A stretch of DNA of 5,207 nucleotides from Candidatus Hebobacteria bacterium. GTDB taxonomy: Bacteria; Armatimonadota; Hebobacteria; Hebobacterales; Hebobacteraceae. The notes beneath the pieces are model-generated. The model was not told the DNA's origin, did no database searches, and worked only from the letters and a program-made list of their open reading frames with translations. Both the position numbers and the translations under genes were made by a program. Location: NCBI GenBank assembly GCA_029821235.1, contig JALGTT010000110.1:1-5207 (forward strand), written 5' to 3'. Below are positions 1-4,801 of this stretch, piece by piece. Position 1 is the stretch's first letter, and each line of letters opens with the position of its first letter.

Positions 1-30
1 CCAGATCAGCGCTCTGAAGAAACGGGCCAA
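1..30 (-). CDS. Possible start of an unidentified gene running off the left edge
   Basis: On the minus strand a TTG codon at 30-28 opens a frame that stays open to the window edge and reads (M)ARFFRALIW. A good Shine-Dalgarno sequence, GAGGAGAGA (44-36), ends five bases before the TTG, and the same frame has a stop (TGA, 45-43) just upstream, so TTG is the most likely start; ATT at 36-34 is a less likely alternative. A candidate promoter lies further upstream at 172-201. Only ten codons are visible, so neither function nor reality can be established. The basic then hydrophobic beginning would suit several protein families. The call rests on the ribosome site and promoter rather than on protein similarity. 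Confidence 0.25.
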   Translation of the reverse strand, partial: MARFFRALIW

Positions 31-44
31 CTCAATCTCTCCTC

Positions 45-63
45 AGCGCCCCGAAGGGCCGCT
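45..63 (-). promoter_or_regulatory. UUCG-capped hairpin in a possible 5' leader
   Basis: Read on the minus strand, GCCC and GGGC close a TTCG loop, and the stem continues as AGC/GCT after one bulged G. C(UUCG)G is a very stable RNA tetraloop. The hairpin ends immediately before the Shine-Dalgarno sequence at 44-36, so if the leftward transcript exists this structure sits just 5' of its ribosome site and could protect or tune it. There is no T-run after it, so it is not a classical terminator. Confidence 0.35.
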
Positions 64-171
64 TGCGGGCGACCACTGCGCCCCTTCCCCTTGGGCGGCC
101 GCCGCCGGCAACCGGGAAGGAATGCGGGAAACCCACCCGACGCACGCCGATCTCCGCCCGCCACCAACGCT

Positions 172-201
172 ATTGTACCACAGGGCCAGAGATATCACCA
201 A
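172..201 (-). promoter_or_regulatory. Candidate sigma70-type promoter, leftward
   Basis: On the minus strand TTGGTG (201-196) and TACAAT (177-172) are separated by 18 bases. The -10 box matches five of six consensus positions and the -35 box four of six. It lies downstream of the ROK kinase stop at 272 and would give a leader of roughly 135 bases before the possible TTG start at 30. In this GC-rich sequence a -10 of this quality stands out, but the assignment is by eye only. Confidence 0.35.
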
Positions 202-271
202 GGAGCGCCGCCGGGCGAATGACATGTGATCCCCATCGGCCCACGGCGCAATGACGAGGCGGTGAGAGATG

Positions 272-1309
272 TCAGCGGTCCGCGTCCGCGGAGGCGGTGG
301 TGGGCGGTCGGGCCGCTTCCAGGCGGGCCGCCTCCTGCGCGGCCAGCGCGCCCGCGCCGATCACGCCCGCGTCATCCCCGAGTTGCGAGGGCACCAGCCG
401 GCAGGTGGCGGCCGGCACCATGTGGGCCCGCGCCCGCACGGTGCGCAGGATGGGCTCGAAGAGCCAGCGCCCGGCCTGCGCGATTCCCCCGCCGATGACG
501 AGTATCTCCGGGTTGTAGAGCTGGATCAGGTTGGCGATGCCGATGCCCAGGTAGTAGCCGGTCTCCTCCAGCACCTCCACCGCCAGCTCGTCGCCCTGCT
601 CGGCGGCATGTGCGATCAGGGCCGGCGTCACCGAGGCCAGCCGAAAGTCCACCATGTCGGTGATGATGGTCTTGTTTCCCTGCTGGATCTTGCCGATCGC
701 CCGGCGGACGATGGCGTCCCGGCCGCACAGCGCCTCCCAACATCCCCGGTTCCCGCAGGTGCAGAAGGGGCCGTCCGGCAGGATGGTCATGTGTCCCACC
801 TCGGCGAACCCTTCCGTGGAGCCGATGCGCAACTCTCCGTCGATCACCGCCCCGCCCCCGATGCCGGTGCCGATGGTGATCATCACCATCTGCTCGCACC
901 CGCGGCCCGCGCCGTACTTGTGCTCGCCCAGGGTCTGCACGGCCACGTCGTTCAGCATCACCGTGGGCAGCCCGAAGGCCTCGCGGAATGGCCCGATAAT
1001 CTGCACGCCGCGGGACTCGGCGAAGTTGGGGGAGAACACGCAAATCCCCTCCTTGGAGCGGAGGGCGCCCGCCACCCCCAGGCCGATGGCGGAGATGTCA
1101 TTGACGGTGTAGCCCGCGTTCTCGATCGCCTCCGCGGCCGCGTCCACCGCGCGCGCGATCGCCGCCCGCATTCCCGCATCGGCCAGTGCAGGCCTGCGGG
1201 CCTCCCCCTGAATATGCCCGGCGCTGTCAACCACGCCTGCGCGGATGTTGGTGCCGCCGATGTCCACACCCACGTAGCGCCGCACGCTCTGGGGCAAGGC
1301 CTCCTCCAC
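272..1309 (-). CDS. ROK-family sugar kinase (glucokinase-like)
   Basis: A 345-residue member of the ROK family, cytosolic enzymes that use ATP to phosphorylate glucose or related sugars such as N-acetylglucosamine or N-acetylmannosamine. All family signatures are visible: the N-terminal phosphate loop DIGGTNIR (16-23), sugar-contacting PN (94-95), ND (120-121, D121 being the expected catalytic base), GTGIGGG (147-153), EVGH (170-173), and the zinc motif CTCGNRGCWE (183-192), which with H173 supplies the usual His and three Cys ligands. IGGG (272-275) and LGDDAGVIGAG (310-320) match the C-terminal nucleotide-binding part. There is no N-terminal winged helix, so this is an enzyme rather than a NagC/XylR-type repressor. 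The start is GTG at 1309, preceded by GGGAGG at a five-base spacing. The final 25 residues form an Ala/Pro/Asp-rich tail beyond the usual family length of about 300-320. The exact sugar cannot be read from the sequence. No metabolic neighbour is visible to help. Confidence 0.93.
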   Translation of the reverse strand: MEEALPQSVRRYVGVDIGGTNIRAGVVDSAGHIQGEARRPALADAGMRAAIARAVDAAAEAIENAGYTVNDISAIGLGVAGALRSKEGICVFSPNFAESRGVQIIGPFREAFGLPTVMLNDVAVQTLGEHKYGAGRGCEQMVMITIGTGIGGGAVIDGELRIGSTEGFAEVGHMTILPDGPFCTCGNRGCWEALCGRDAIVRRAIGKIQQGNKTIITDMVDFRLASVTPALIAHAAEQGDELAVEVLEETGYYLGIGIANLIQLYNPEILVIGGGIAQAGRWLFEPILRTVRARAHMVPAATCRLVPSQLGDDAGVIGAGALAAQEAARLEAARPPTTASADADR

Positions 1310-1395
1310 TCACGCCTCCCGCGATGAACGCCCAGAATTGTCGCCCACAATCACTGCACACAGGTCAGCCGTGCGAGTCACCGCCGGCCGCCGCA

Positions 1396-1419
1396 CGCGT
1401 GGATGGCATCCTCCACACG
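1396..1419 (-). other. Hairpin in the kinase leader
   Basis: On the minus strand CGTGTGGA (1419-1412) pairs with TCCACGCG (1403-1396) over eight base pairs, one of them G-T, closing an eight-base loop. It lies about 90 bases upstream of the ROK start, inside the transcript expected from the promoter at 1653-1680. There is no following T-run, so a terminator role is not supported; a leader structure or chance pairing in GC-rich DNA are both possible. Confidence 0.3.
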
Positions 1420-1652
1420 GTGCCGCGTCACCAGGCCGTAGTCCCCTTCTCCCCCGCCCGTATTGTTCCCGCTTTTTGCCCATTTCAAGCCCGCCCACCA
1501 GGGTTCTCCGTTCCCTGTGTTCGCCCCTCGCTCACGGGATAAACGCCAGGCCGGGCCAGCAAACGCCGCGACCACTGCTGCCCCGGGGAGTTCGTGCGGA
1601 TGCTCGGAGTGAGATAGTTGCCTTGGCGACACCTGCTAGGGTCCGCTCACCT

Positions 1653-1680
1653 ATTGTAGGCTTACTCGGCTGGATGTCAA
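1653..1680 (-). promoter_or_regulatory. Strong sigma70-type promoter, leftward
   Basis: On the minus strand a perfect TTGACA (1680-1675) is followed after 16 bases by TACAAT (1658-1653), five of six consensus positions. This is the best promoter in the window by eye. Transcription would start near 1646 and run toward the ROK kinase, whose GTG lies about 337 bases further on. Nothing in that interval clearly blocks transcription, so the kinase is the likely client, with an unusually long leader. A GTG at 1632, about 14 bases past the start site, opens an 84-codon frame with only a poor ribosome site. Confidence 0.65.
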
Positions 1681-1894
1681 GTCGGGGGCGGCCGTCGCGG
1701 GGTGATCGGTCCGCTCGCTGCGGTGTGCGAAGGCCGTTTTGGGACCGCCTCTGGCCTTCCAATTTCTGCGCAGATGCGGTCCTGGGCGATCTCTTGCTGC
1801 CGTAGCCCGCGACTGGTGACAGACTCCGCCAGGGACCGGCATCTCTCGTGACGGCTATGCGGGGGCGGACGCCGGCAGTTGGTGTCGGGCTGTG

Positions 1895-2320
1895 CTACGG
1901 CTGCCCGCGGGCCAGTGTGACGCAGTCCAGCAACCACTTCTTTCGCTTCGGGGGAATGGTGGGATCGCGCTGGATGGCGGTCTCGACATCTGTAGCGACG
2001 CTGTGCAGCAACACCTCGTCGGCGTCTTCGGTGGTCCAACCACGCTCCCGGCTGACCGCTGCGAGACGCATCAGGTGCTCGACGTCCACCTCCAGCACCT
2101 TCGCAAGTTTCCTCAGTGTGGCCGCGTGCGCGCTGACTTGCTGAGCCCCCTCCAGCCGACTCAACTGCGCGCGATCTACCTTCGCCAGGCGCGCCAGCTC
2201 GTTCAAACCCAGCCCCTTAGCCATCCGGTAGCGCGCCAGGGCCAGCCCCAACGGGCTCCGCAGACGCAGAGCCGCCAACTTACCACTTTGCTTGCGCTTT
2301 GTTCGCGCCTTGGTTGCCAT
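1895..2320 (-). CDS. Small Cro/C1-type (XRE) HTH transcriptional regulator
   Basis: A 141-residue DNA-binding protein. Residues 1-14 form a Lys/Arg-rich tail. Residues about 24-86 form a five-helix Cro/C1 domain: helix 2 is around LNELARLAKV (39-48), the recognition helix around DRAQLSRLEGA (49-59), followed by TLRKLAKVLEVDVEHLMRL, the typical end of an XRE domain. Residues 87-141 are an uncharacterised acidic then basic extension, with no peptidase, cupin or metal-binding motif visible. The ATG at 2320 is preceded by only a weak site (GGGAAG about 11 bases away). It starts 28 bases after the stop of the 170-residue gene and probably depends on that transcript. Family knowledge suggests a repressor or antitoxin that binds its own promoter; the repeat at 2948-2967 is a candidate target. 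The domain call is secure, the role is inference. Confidence 0.9.
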   Translation of the reverse strand: MATKARTKRKQSGKLAALRLRSPLGLALARYRMAKGLGLNELARLAKVDRAQLSRLEGAQQVSAHAATLRKLAKVLEVDVEHLMRLAAVSRERGWTTEDADEVLLHSVATDVETAIQRDPTIPPKRKKWLLDCVTLARGQP

Positions 2321-2348
2321 GTCAACTCATTCTTCCCATCAACAAGCG

Positions 2349-2861
2349 CTATCGAGCGTCAACAATCCTGATGAGGCCCACACTCCTGTCCTTCAACCTG
2401 GCTCGGCTCTCGACCGTTACGCTGAATCGCTTCGCGCCCAGGATTCTGACCACCCACAGACAGCGGGGCGGGGCCACTTTGGCTCTTTCCGATTCTCGCT
2501 TCCTGACCTCGCGCCCGATGAGCACATCTTGTCGTTCGTCGTGCTCCTCAGAGTCCTGCACAATGACATCTAGTGCCATCGCCGCTACGGGGACAGGGAT
2601 ATCGTTTCCGAATAGCAGACCCAGCACTTCGCGCAAGGGCCGCTCGCTTTGCAGCAATTTGGGAGCTTCTCGCCACGCGTCCTCGTGATGGCGCATGGCA
2701 TGCCGGATGATCTGGGCGCAGATCTCGTACTCCACATAGACTTGAATCTCGGCCGGGCGAAGTCCGGTGTCGACCCAGATCTCCCGGTATGGCTCTAAGA
2801 CCGCTTCTAGGGTGCTCGTCCAGGTGTCGAACCATTCCTGCTGGGGCTTGATTGTCGCCAT
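2349..2861 (-). CDS. Uncharacterised 170-residue protein, first gene of the regulator operon
   Basis: I do not recognise this family. The N-terminal two thirds looks helical and acidic (EWFDTWTSTLEAVLEPYREI, then EYEICAQIIRHAMRHHEDAW) and is followed by a hydrophobic segment around FGNDIPVPVAAMALDVIV. Residues about 115-170 are strongly basic and end in a beta-like stretch (LWVVRILGAKRFSVTVES). No signal peptide, membrane helix or catalytic motif is evident. The frame has a stop (TGA, 2876-2874) four codons before the ATG at 2861, so this is the first possible ATG; GAGAGG (2875-2870) provides a ribosome site at eight bases. A much stronger site further upstream serves a different frame (see 2807-2890). 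Gene order, with an unknown protein first and an XRE protein 28 bases later, resembles higBA-type toxin-antitoxin pairs, but the protein shows no recognisable RelE/HigB signature. Base composition is visibly less GC-rich than serS, so transfer is possible. Confidence 0.78.
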   Translation of the reverse strand: MATIKPQQEWFDTWTSTLEAVLEPYREIWVDTGLRPAEIQVYVEYEICAQIIRHAMRHHEDAWREAPKLLQSERPLREVLGLLFGNDIPVPVAAMALDVIVQDSEEHDERQDVLIGREVRKRESERAKVAPPRCLWVVRILGAKRFSVTVESRARLKDRSVGLIRIVDAR

Positions 2862-2890
2862 CGTTGTAGCCTCTCATTCATCCTGCACAT
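2807..2890 (-). CDS. Possible 27-codon upstream ORF overlapping the 170-residue gene
   Basis: On the minus strand GGAGGAG (2903-2897) sits six bases before an ATG at 2890, the best ribosome site of this operon. That ATG opens a frame of 27 codons (beginning MCRMNERLQRW) ending at TAG 2809-2807, so it covers the start of the 170-residue gene at 2861 in another frame. It could be a leader peptide whose translation controls the gene below, or the sign of a frameshift separating the gene from its original start. Peptide expression is not shown by the sequence alone. Confidence 0.3.
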   Translation of the reverse strand: MCRMNERLQRWRQSSPSRNGSTPGRAP

Positions 2891-2938
2891 GGTATGCTCC
2901 TCCTTTCAAGTCCGAAGCGCCCTAAAGACGCCCGCATT

Positions 2939-2967
2939 AGTATGCCACAATTAGCAACAATTATCAA
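2939..2967 (-). promoter_or_regulatory. Candidate promoter of the regulator operon, leftward
   Basis: On the minus strand TTGATA (2967-2962, five of six matches) and CATACT (2944-2939, four of six) are separated by 17 bases. Transcription would begin near 2932, giving a leader of about 70 bases before the 170-residue gene and placing the strong GGAGGAG site inside the transcript. It faces away from the serS promoter, and the two -35 boxes are only a few bases apart, so a protein bound here could affect both genes. Confidence 0.5.
2948..2967. repeat. Tandem 10-bp direct repeat, candidate operator
   Basis: CAATTAGCAA (2948-2957) is followed directly by CAATTATCAA (2958-2967), nine of ten identical. 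The period of one helical turn places both copies on the same DNA face. The AT-rich repeat stands out from GC-rich surroundings, covers the -35 box and spacer of the leftward promoter, and ends four bases before the serS -35 box. It is a reasonable binding site for the XRE protein encoded in the operon; that link is inference. Confidence 0.45.
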
Positions 2968-2971
2968 CACC

Positions 2972-3000
2972 TTGACCGCGGCCCTTGGGGCGGCTAGAAT
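2972..3000 (+). promoter_or_regulatory. serS promoter
   Basis: TTGACC (2972-2977, five of six) and TAGAAT (2995-3000, five of six) are spaced by exactly 17 bases. Transcription would start near 3007, leaving a leader of about 22 bases to the serS ATG. Such a short leader leaves no room for a serine T-box. Confidence 0.7.
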
Positions 3001-3028
3001 GCAAAGAAAAGGCTTCTTGGAGTTCTAT

Positions 3029-4306
3029 ATGCTCGATCTGCGATTCATTCGCACCAATCCCGACACGGTCCGCGCCGGCATTCGCAAGCGGGGGCAGGAC
3101 ACGGGGATCGTGGATTCCCTGCTCGCGGCCGACGAGAAGCGGCGGGCATTGCTCACCGAGGTGGAGGAGCTGAAGGCCAGGCGCAACCGCGTCAGCGACG
3201 AGATCGCGGCCATCAAGCGGGAGAAGGGGGACGCCTCCGACCTCATCGCCGAGATGCGGGATGTGAGCGCCCGCATCAAGACCCTCGACGCGCAGGTCCG
3301 GGAGGCGGAGGCGGAGGTGGAGCGGCTCTCCCTTCTGGTCCCCAATCTGCCGGACGAGTCCACCCCGGAGGGCGACACTGAGGACCAGAACGCGATCGTC
3401 CGGCAGTGGGGGGAGCCGCGGGAGTTCGGCTTCGAGCCCAAGCCCCACTGGGAGATCGCGGTCTCCCTCGACATCGTGGACTTCGAGCGCGCCACCCGCA
3501 TCGCGGGGGCCAACTTCGAGGTGTTCAAGGGCGCGGGAGCGCGGCTGCGGCGCGCGCTGATCAACTTCATGCTCGACCTGCACGCGGAGGCAGGATTCGT
3601 GGAGACCGCGCCTCCGGTGATCGCGCGGCGGGACGCGCTGGTCGCCTCCGGCCACCTGCCCAAGTTCGAGGAGGAGCAGTTCCACGTCCGCGAGAACGAC
3701 ATGTTCCTCATCCCCACCGCGGAGTCGGCGTTGGCGAATCTCCACCGGGACGAGATCCTGGACGGAGACTCTCTCCCCCGGTACTACTGTGCCCACACCC
3801 CGTGTTTCCGGTACGAGAAGTTCGGCGCAGGCAAGGAGTCGCGCGGCCTCATCCGCCAGTTCCAGTTCGACAAGGTGGAGTTGTTCAAGTTCGTGTTGCC
3901 GGAGACCTCGGCGGAGGAGTTGGAGTCCCTGGTGAAGCAGGCGGAGTTGGTCTACCAGAAACTCGGTATTCCCTATCGGCTCGCCCTGCTGTGCGCGGGG
4001 GAGATGAGCATGGCCGCGGCCAAGGCCTACGACCCCCTCGCCTGGTTCCCCGGCACCGGCGAGTGGATGGAACTGAGTTCCTGCTCGAATTGCCTGGACT
4101 GGCAGGCCCGGCGGGCCAATGTCCGCTTCCGCCGCAAGCGGGAGGCGAAACCCGAGTTCGTCCATACTCTCAACGGCTCAGGCCTCGCCGTGGGCCGCAC
4201 CCTCGCCTGCATCCTGGAGAACTACCAGAACGAGGACGGCTCGGTCACCATCCCGGAGGCCCTGGCGCCCTATATGGACGGGGTGAAGGTGATCGGAGGG
4301 GAGTGA
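3029..4306 (+). CDS. serS: Seryl-tRNA synthetase
   Basis: Cytosolic class II aminoacyl-tRNA synthetase that activates serine with ATP and charges tRNA-Ser (and tRNA-Sec where present). The 425-residue length is normal. Residues about 1-105 form the N-terminal domain with the long antiparallel coiled coil (heptad-like charged segments 33-64 and 71-103) that grips the long variable arm of the tRNA. The catalytic core follows: motif 1 around 171-196 with P195-P196, the serine-binding TAE (230-232), motif 2 FRYEKFGAGKESRGLIRQF (260-278, R261 and E263), and motif 3 including GLAVGRTL (385-392, R390). The start is ATG 3029, giving the family-typical MLDLRFIR; GGAG (3019-3022) lies six bases upstream and the promoter at 2972-3000 falls just before it. 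An in-frame ATG at 2894 would add 45 unconserved residues and lies upstream of that promoter, so it is rejected. The gene stands alone, divergent from the regulator operon and convergent with etfA. Confidence 0.98.
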   Translation: MLDLRFIRTNPDTVRAGIRKRGQDTGIVDSLLAADEKRRALLTEVEELKARRNRVSDEIAAIKREKGDASDLIAEMRDVSARIKTLDAQVREAEAEVERLSLLVPNLPDESTPEGDTEDQNAIVRQWGEPREFGFEPKPHWEIAVSLDIVDFERATRIAGANFEVFKGAGARLRRALINFMLDLHAEAGFVETAPPVIARRDALVASGHLPKFEEEQFHVRENDMFLIPTAESALANLHRDEILDGDSLPRYYCAHTPCFRYEKFGAGKESRGLIRQFQFDKVELFKFVLPETSAEELESLVKQAELVYQKLGIPYRLALLCAGEMSMAAAKAYDPLAWFPGTGEWMELSSCSNCLDWQARRANVRFRRKREAKPEFVHTLNGSGLAVGRTLACILENYQNEDGSVTIPEALAPYMDGVKVIGGE

Positions 4307-4345
4307 AGATTTTCCCGTTCTGACGTTGTGCGTTACGCATTCCTT

Positions 4346-4448
4346 TTGTAGGGCGGGCGTGCCTACGCCCGCCGCCACAGGCTGGAAGCCTGTGGCACTT
4401 GCGGCGGGCATGTCCCTCACCTTGCTCGAGAACATACCCGCCCTACAA
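4346..4448. repeat. Palindromic repeat unit 1 with 12-bp inverted ends
   Basis: The unit is bounded by perfect inverted ends TTGTAGGGCGGG (4346-4357) and CCCGCCCTACAA (4437-4448). Inside are three hairpins in series: GGCGGGCGT/ACGCCCGCC (4352-4373, nine pairs, loop GCCT), CCACAGGCT/AGCCTGTGG (4375-4395, nine pairs, loop GGA), and GGCGGG-ATGT with ACAT-CCCGCC (4403-4442, ten pairs with one mismatch). The right inverted end is also the 3' arm of the third hairpin. It encodes nothing and resembles non-autonomous MITE- or REP-like elements. No target-site duplication is clear. Confidence 0.75.
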
Positions 4449-4457
4449 CAGACGTAG

Positions 4458-4610
4458 TGCTGTAGGGCGGGCACACCTTTGCCCGCCCCGCAAGCTAATC
4501 TTGCGCACGACGTGGTCGTGTTGAGCTACGTGGTTTGGCGGGGATGGGCCCCTAGGCCCTATGGGCCGGGGTGGCGGCCAAAGGCATAGCCATATCCCCG
4601 CCCTACAGCA
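4458..4610. repeat. Palindromic repeat unit 2 with 14-bp inverted ends
   Basis: Perfect inverted ends TGCTGTAGGGCGGG (4458-4471) and CCCGCCCTACAGCA (4597-4610) bound the unit, nine bases after unit 1. Internal hairpins are GGCGGGCA/TGCCCGCC (4466-4487), CGCAAG/CTTGCG (4489-4505), CACGAC/GTCGTG (4506-4520) and GGCGGGGAT/ATCCCCGCC (4537-4602, nine pairs around a long loop). That loop carries competing arms GGGCC, GGCCC, GGGCC (4546-4567). The ends share TGTAGGGCGGG with unit 1 while the interior differs, so both belong to one family with variable cargo. Confidence 0.75.
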
Positions 4611-4658
4611 GGGTGTTGTTCTGCAGTGGTGGAGGTGCGCTAAGGTCGGTTTGGGCCC

Positions 4659-4679
4659 CTGGGAGCCGGGGCCTCCCGG
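4659..4679. repeat. Short GC-rich hairpin
   Basis: CTGGGAG (4659-4665) pairs with CTCCCGG (4673-4679), seven pairs including one G-T, around the loop CCGGGGC. It lies between repeat unit 2 and the next hairpin. Whether it belongs to the same repeat family or is a chance GC-rich palindrome cannot be told from one copy. Confidence 0.4.
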
Positions 4680-4697
4680 CGATCCTCGCAGACAGAC

Positions 4698-4716
4698 CGC
4701 AGATTACAAATCTGCG
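4698..4716. repeat. CGCAGATT palindrome
   Basis: CGCAGATT (4698-4705) and AATCTGCG (4709-4716) form a perfect eight-pair stem around the loop ACA. Unlike its neighbours it is not made only of G and C, so chance is less likely. It has the same layout, a perfect stem with a three-base loop, as the hairpins at 4375-4395 and 4756-4774. Confidence 0.6.
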
Positions 4717-4750
4717 CCACAGTGTGGACGAACAATGATGGCCGCGCCTT

Positions 4751-4801
4751 TGTGGGGCAGGATTGTATCCTGCCGAAAGGCAGCCTGGGACCCACCCTAC
4801 A
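4751..4801. repeat. Short palindromic unit 3 overlapping the etfA end
   Basis: A perfect hairpin GGCAGGAT/ATCCTGCC (4756-4774, loop TGT) is flanked by TGTGGGG (4751-4757) and CCCTACA (4795-4801), which are inverted copies with one mismatch and match the TGTAGGG ends of units 1 and 2. The unit therefore looks like a short member of the same family. Its right end reads CTGTAGGG on the minus strand, and that TAG is the etfA stop codon. Confidence 0.55.

Larger units (their letters stand above)
1310..1894. other. 585-base gap without a convincing gene
   Basis: This gap separates the XRE regulator stop from the ROK kinase start, both on the minus strand. It contains a near-consensus promoter (1653-1680), a hairpin (1396-1419) and a small ATTGT/ACAAT inverted repeat (1337-1351) shortly upstream of the kinase. 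Short frames on the minus strand (1378-1632, GTG start; 1310-1498) are open, but their codon composition is no more gene-like than the other frames and neither resembles a family I know. No riboswitch class such as T-box, TPP, cobalamin or glycine was recognised. Positions 1681-1894 show nothing I can assign. Confidence 0.6.
4307..4796. other. Palindrome-rich gap between convergent serS and etfA
   Basis: This 490-base gap holds no credible gene on either strand. It is mostly occupied by palindromic repeat units described separately (4346-4448, 4458-4610, 4659-4679, 4698-4716, 4751-4801). Bases 4307-4345 and 4611-4650 show no structure I can assign. No hairpin here is followed by a T-run on either strand, so a classical intrinsic terminator for serS or etfA is not evident; the hairpins themselves may act as a two-way barrier. 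Confidence 0.7.

Noticed and set aside
269..1327. Long plus-strand open frame opposite the ROK kinase
   Set aside because: It is antisense to a gene carrying every ROK signature. High GC content makes such mirror frames common, and its translation shows no family motif.
1310..1498. 62-codon minus-strand frame whose TGA directly abuts the kinase GTG
   Set aside because: The arrangement suggests coupling, but the Arg/Gly-rich product has no gene-like composition and the single CGGCH motif is probably chance.
2894..3028. Longer serS start at 2894
   Set aside because: It would add 45 residues not seen in SerRS proteins and lies upstream of the serS promoter; ATG 3029 has a ribosome site and gives the expected N-terminus.
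3001..3028. T-box riboswitch controlling serS
   Set aside because: The predicted leader is only about 22 bases, too short for a T-box, and no T-box sequence was seen.
2951..4165. Minus-strand frame of about 400 codons antisense to serS
   Set aside because: Its Leu/Arg/Glu-rich translation mirrors the serS codons and has no recognisable domain; the plus strand holds an intact SerRS.
3406..4323. Plus-strand frame of about 305 codons overlapping serS in another frame
   Set aside because: The Gly/Arg/Pro-rich translation is typical of a shifted frame of a GC-rich gene.
4346..4487. Rho-independent terminators for serS or etfA
   Set aside because: The stems are strong, but none is followed by a T-run on either strand; only a boundary role by structure remains possible.
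4346..4801. CRISPR array
   Set aside because: The repeats are palindromic units of differing length with inverted ends, without regular direct repeats or uniform spacers.
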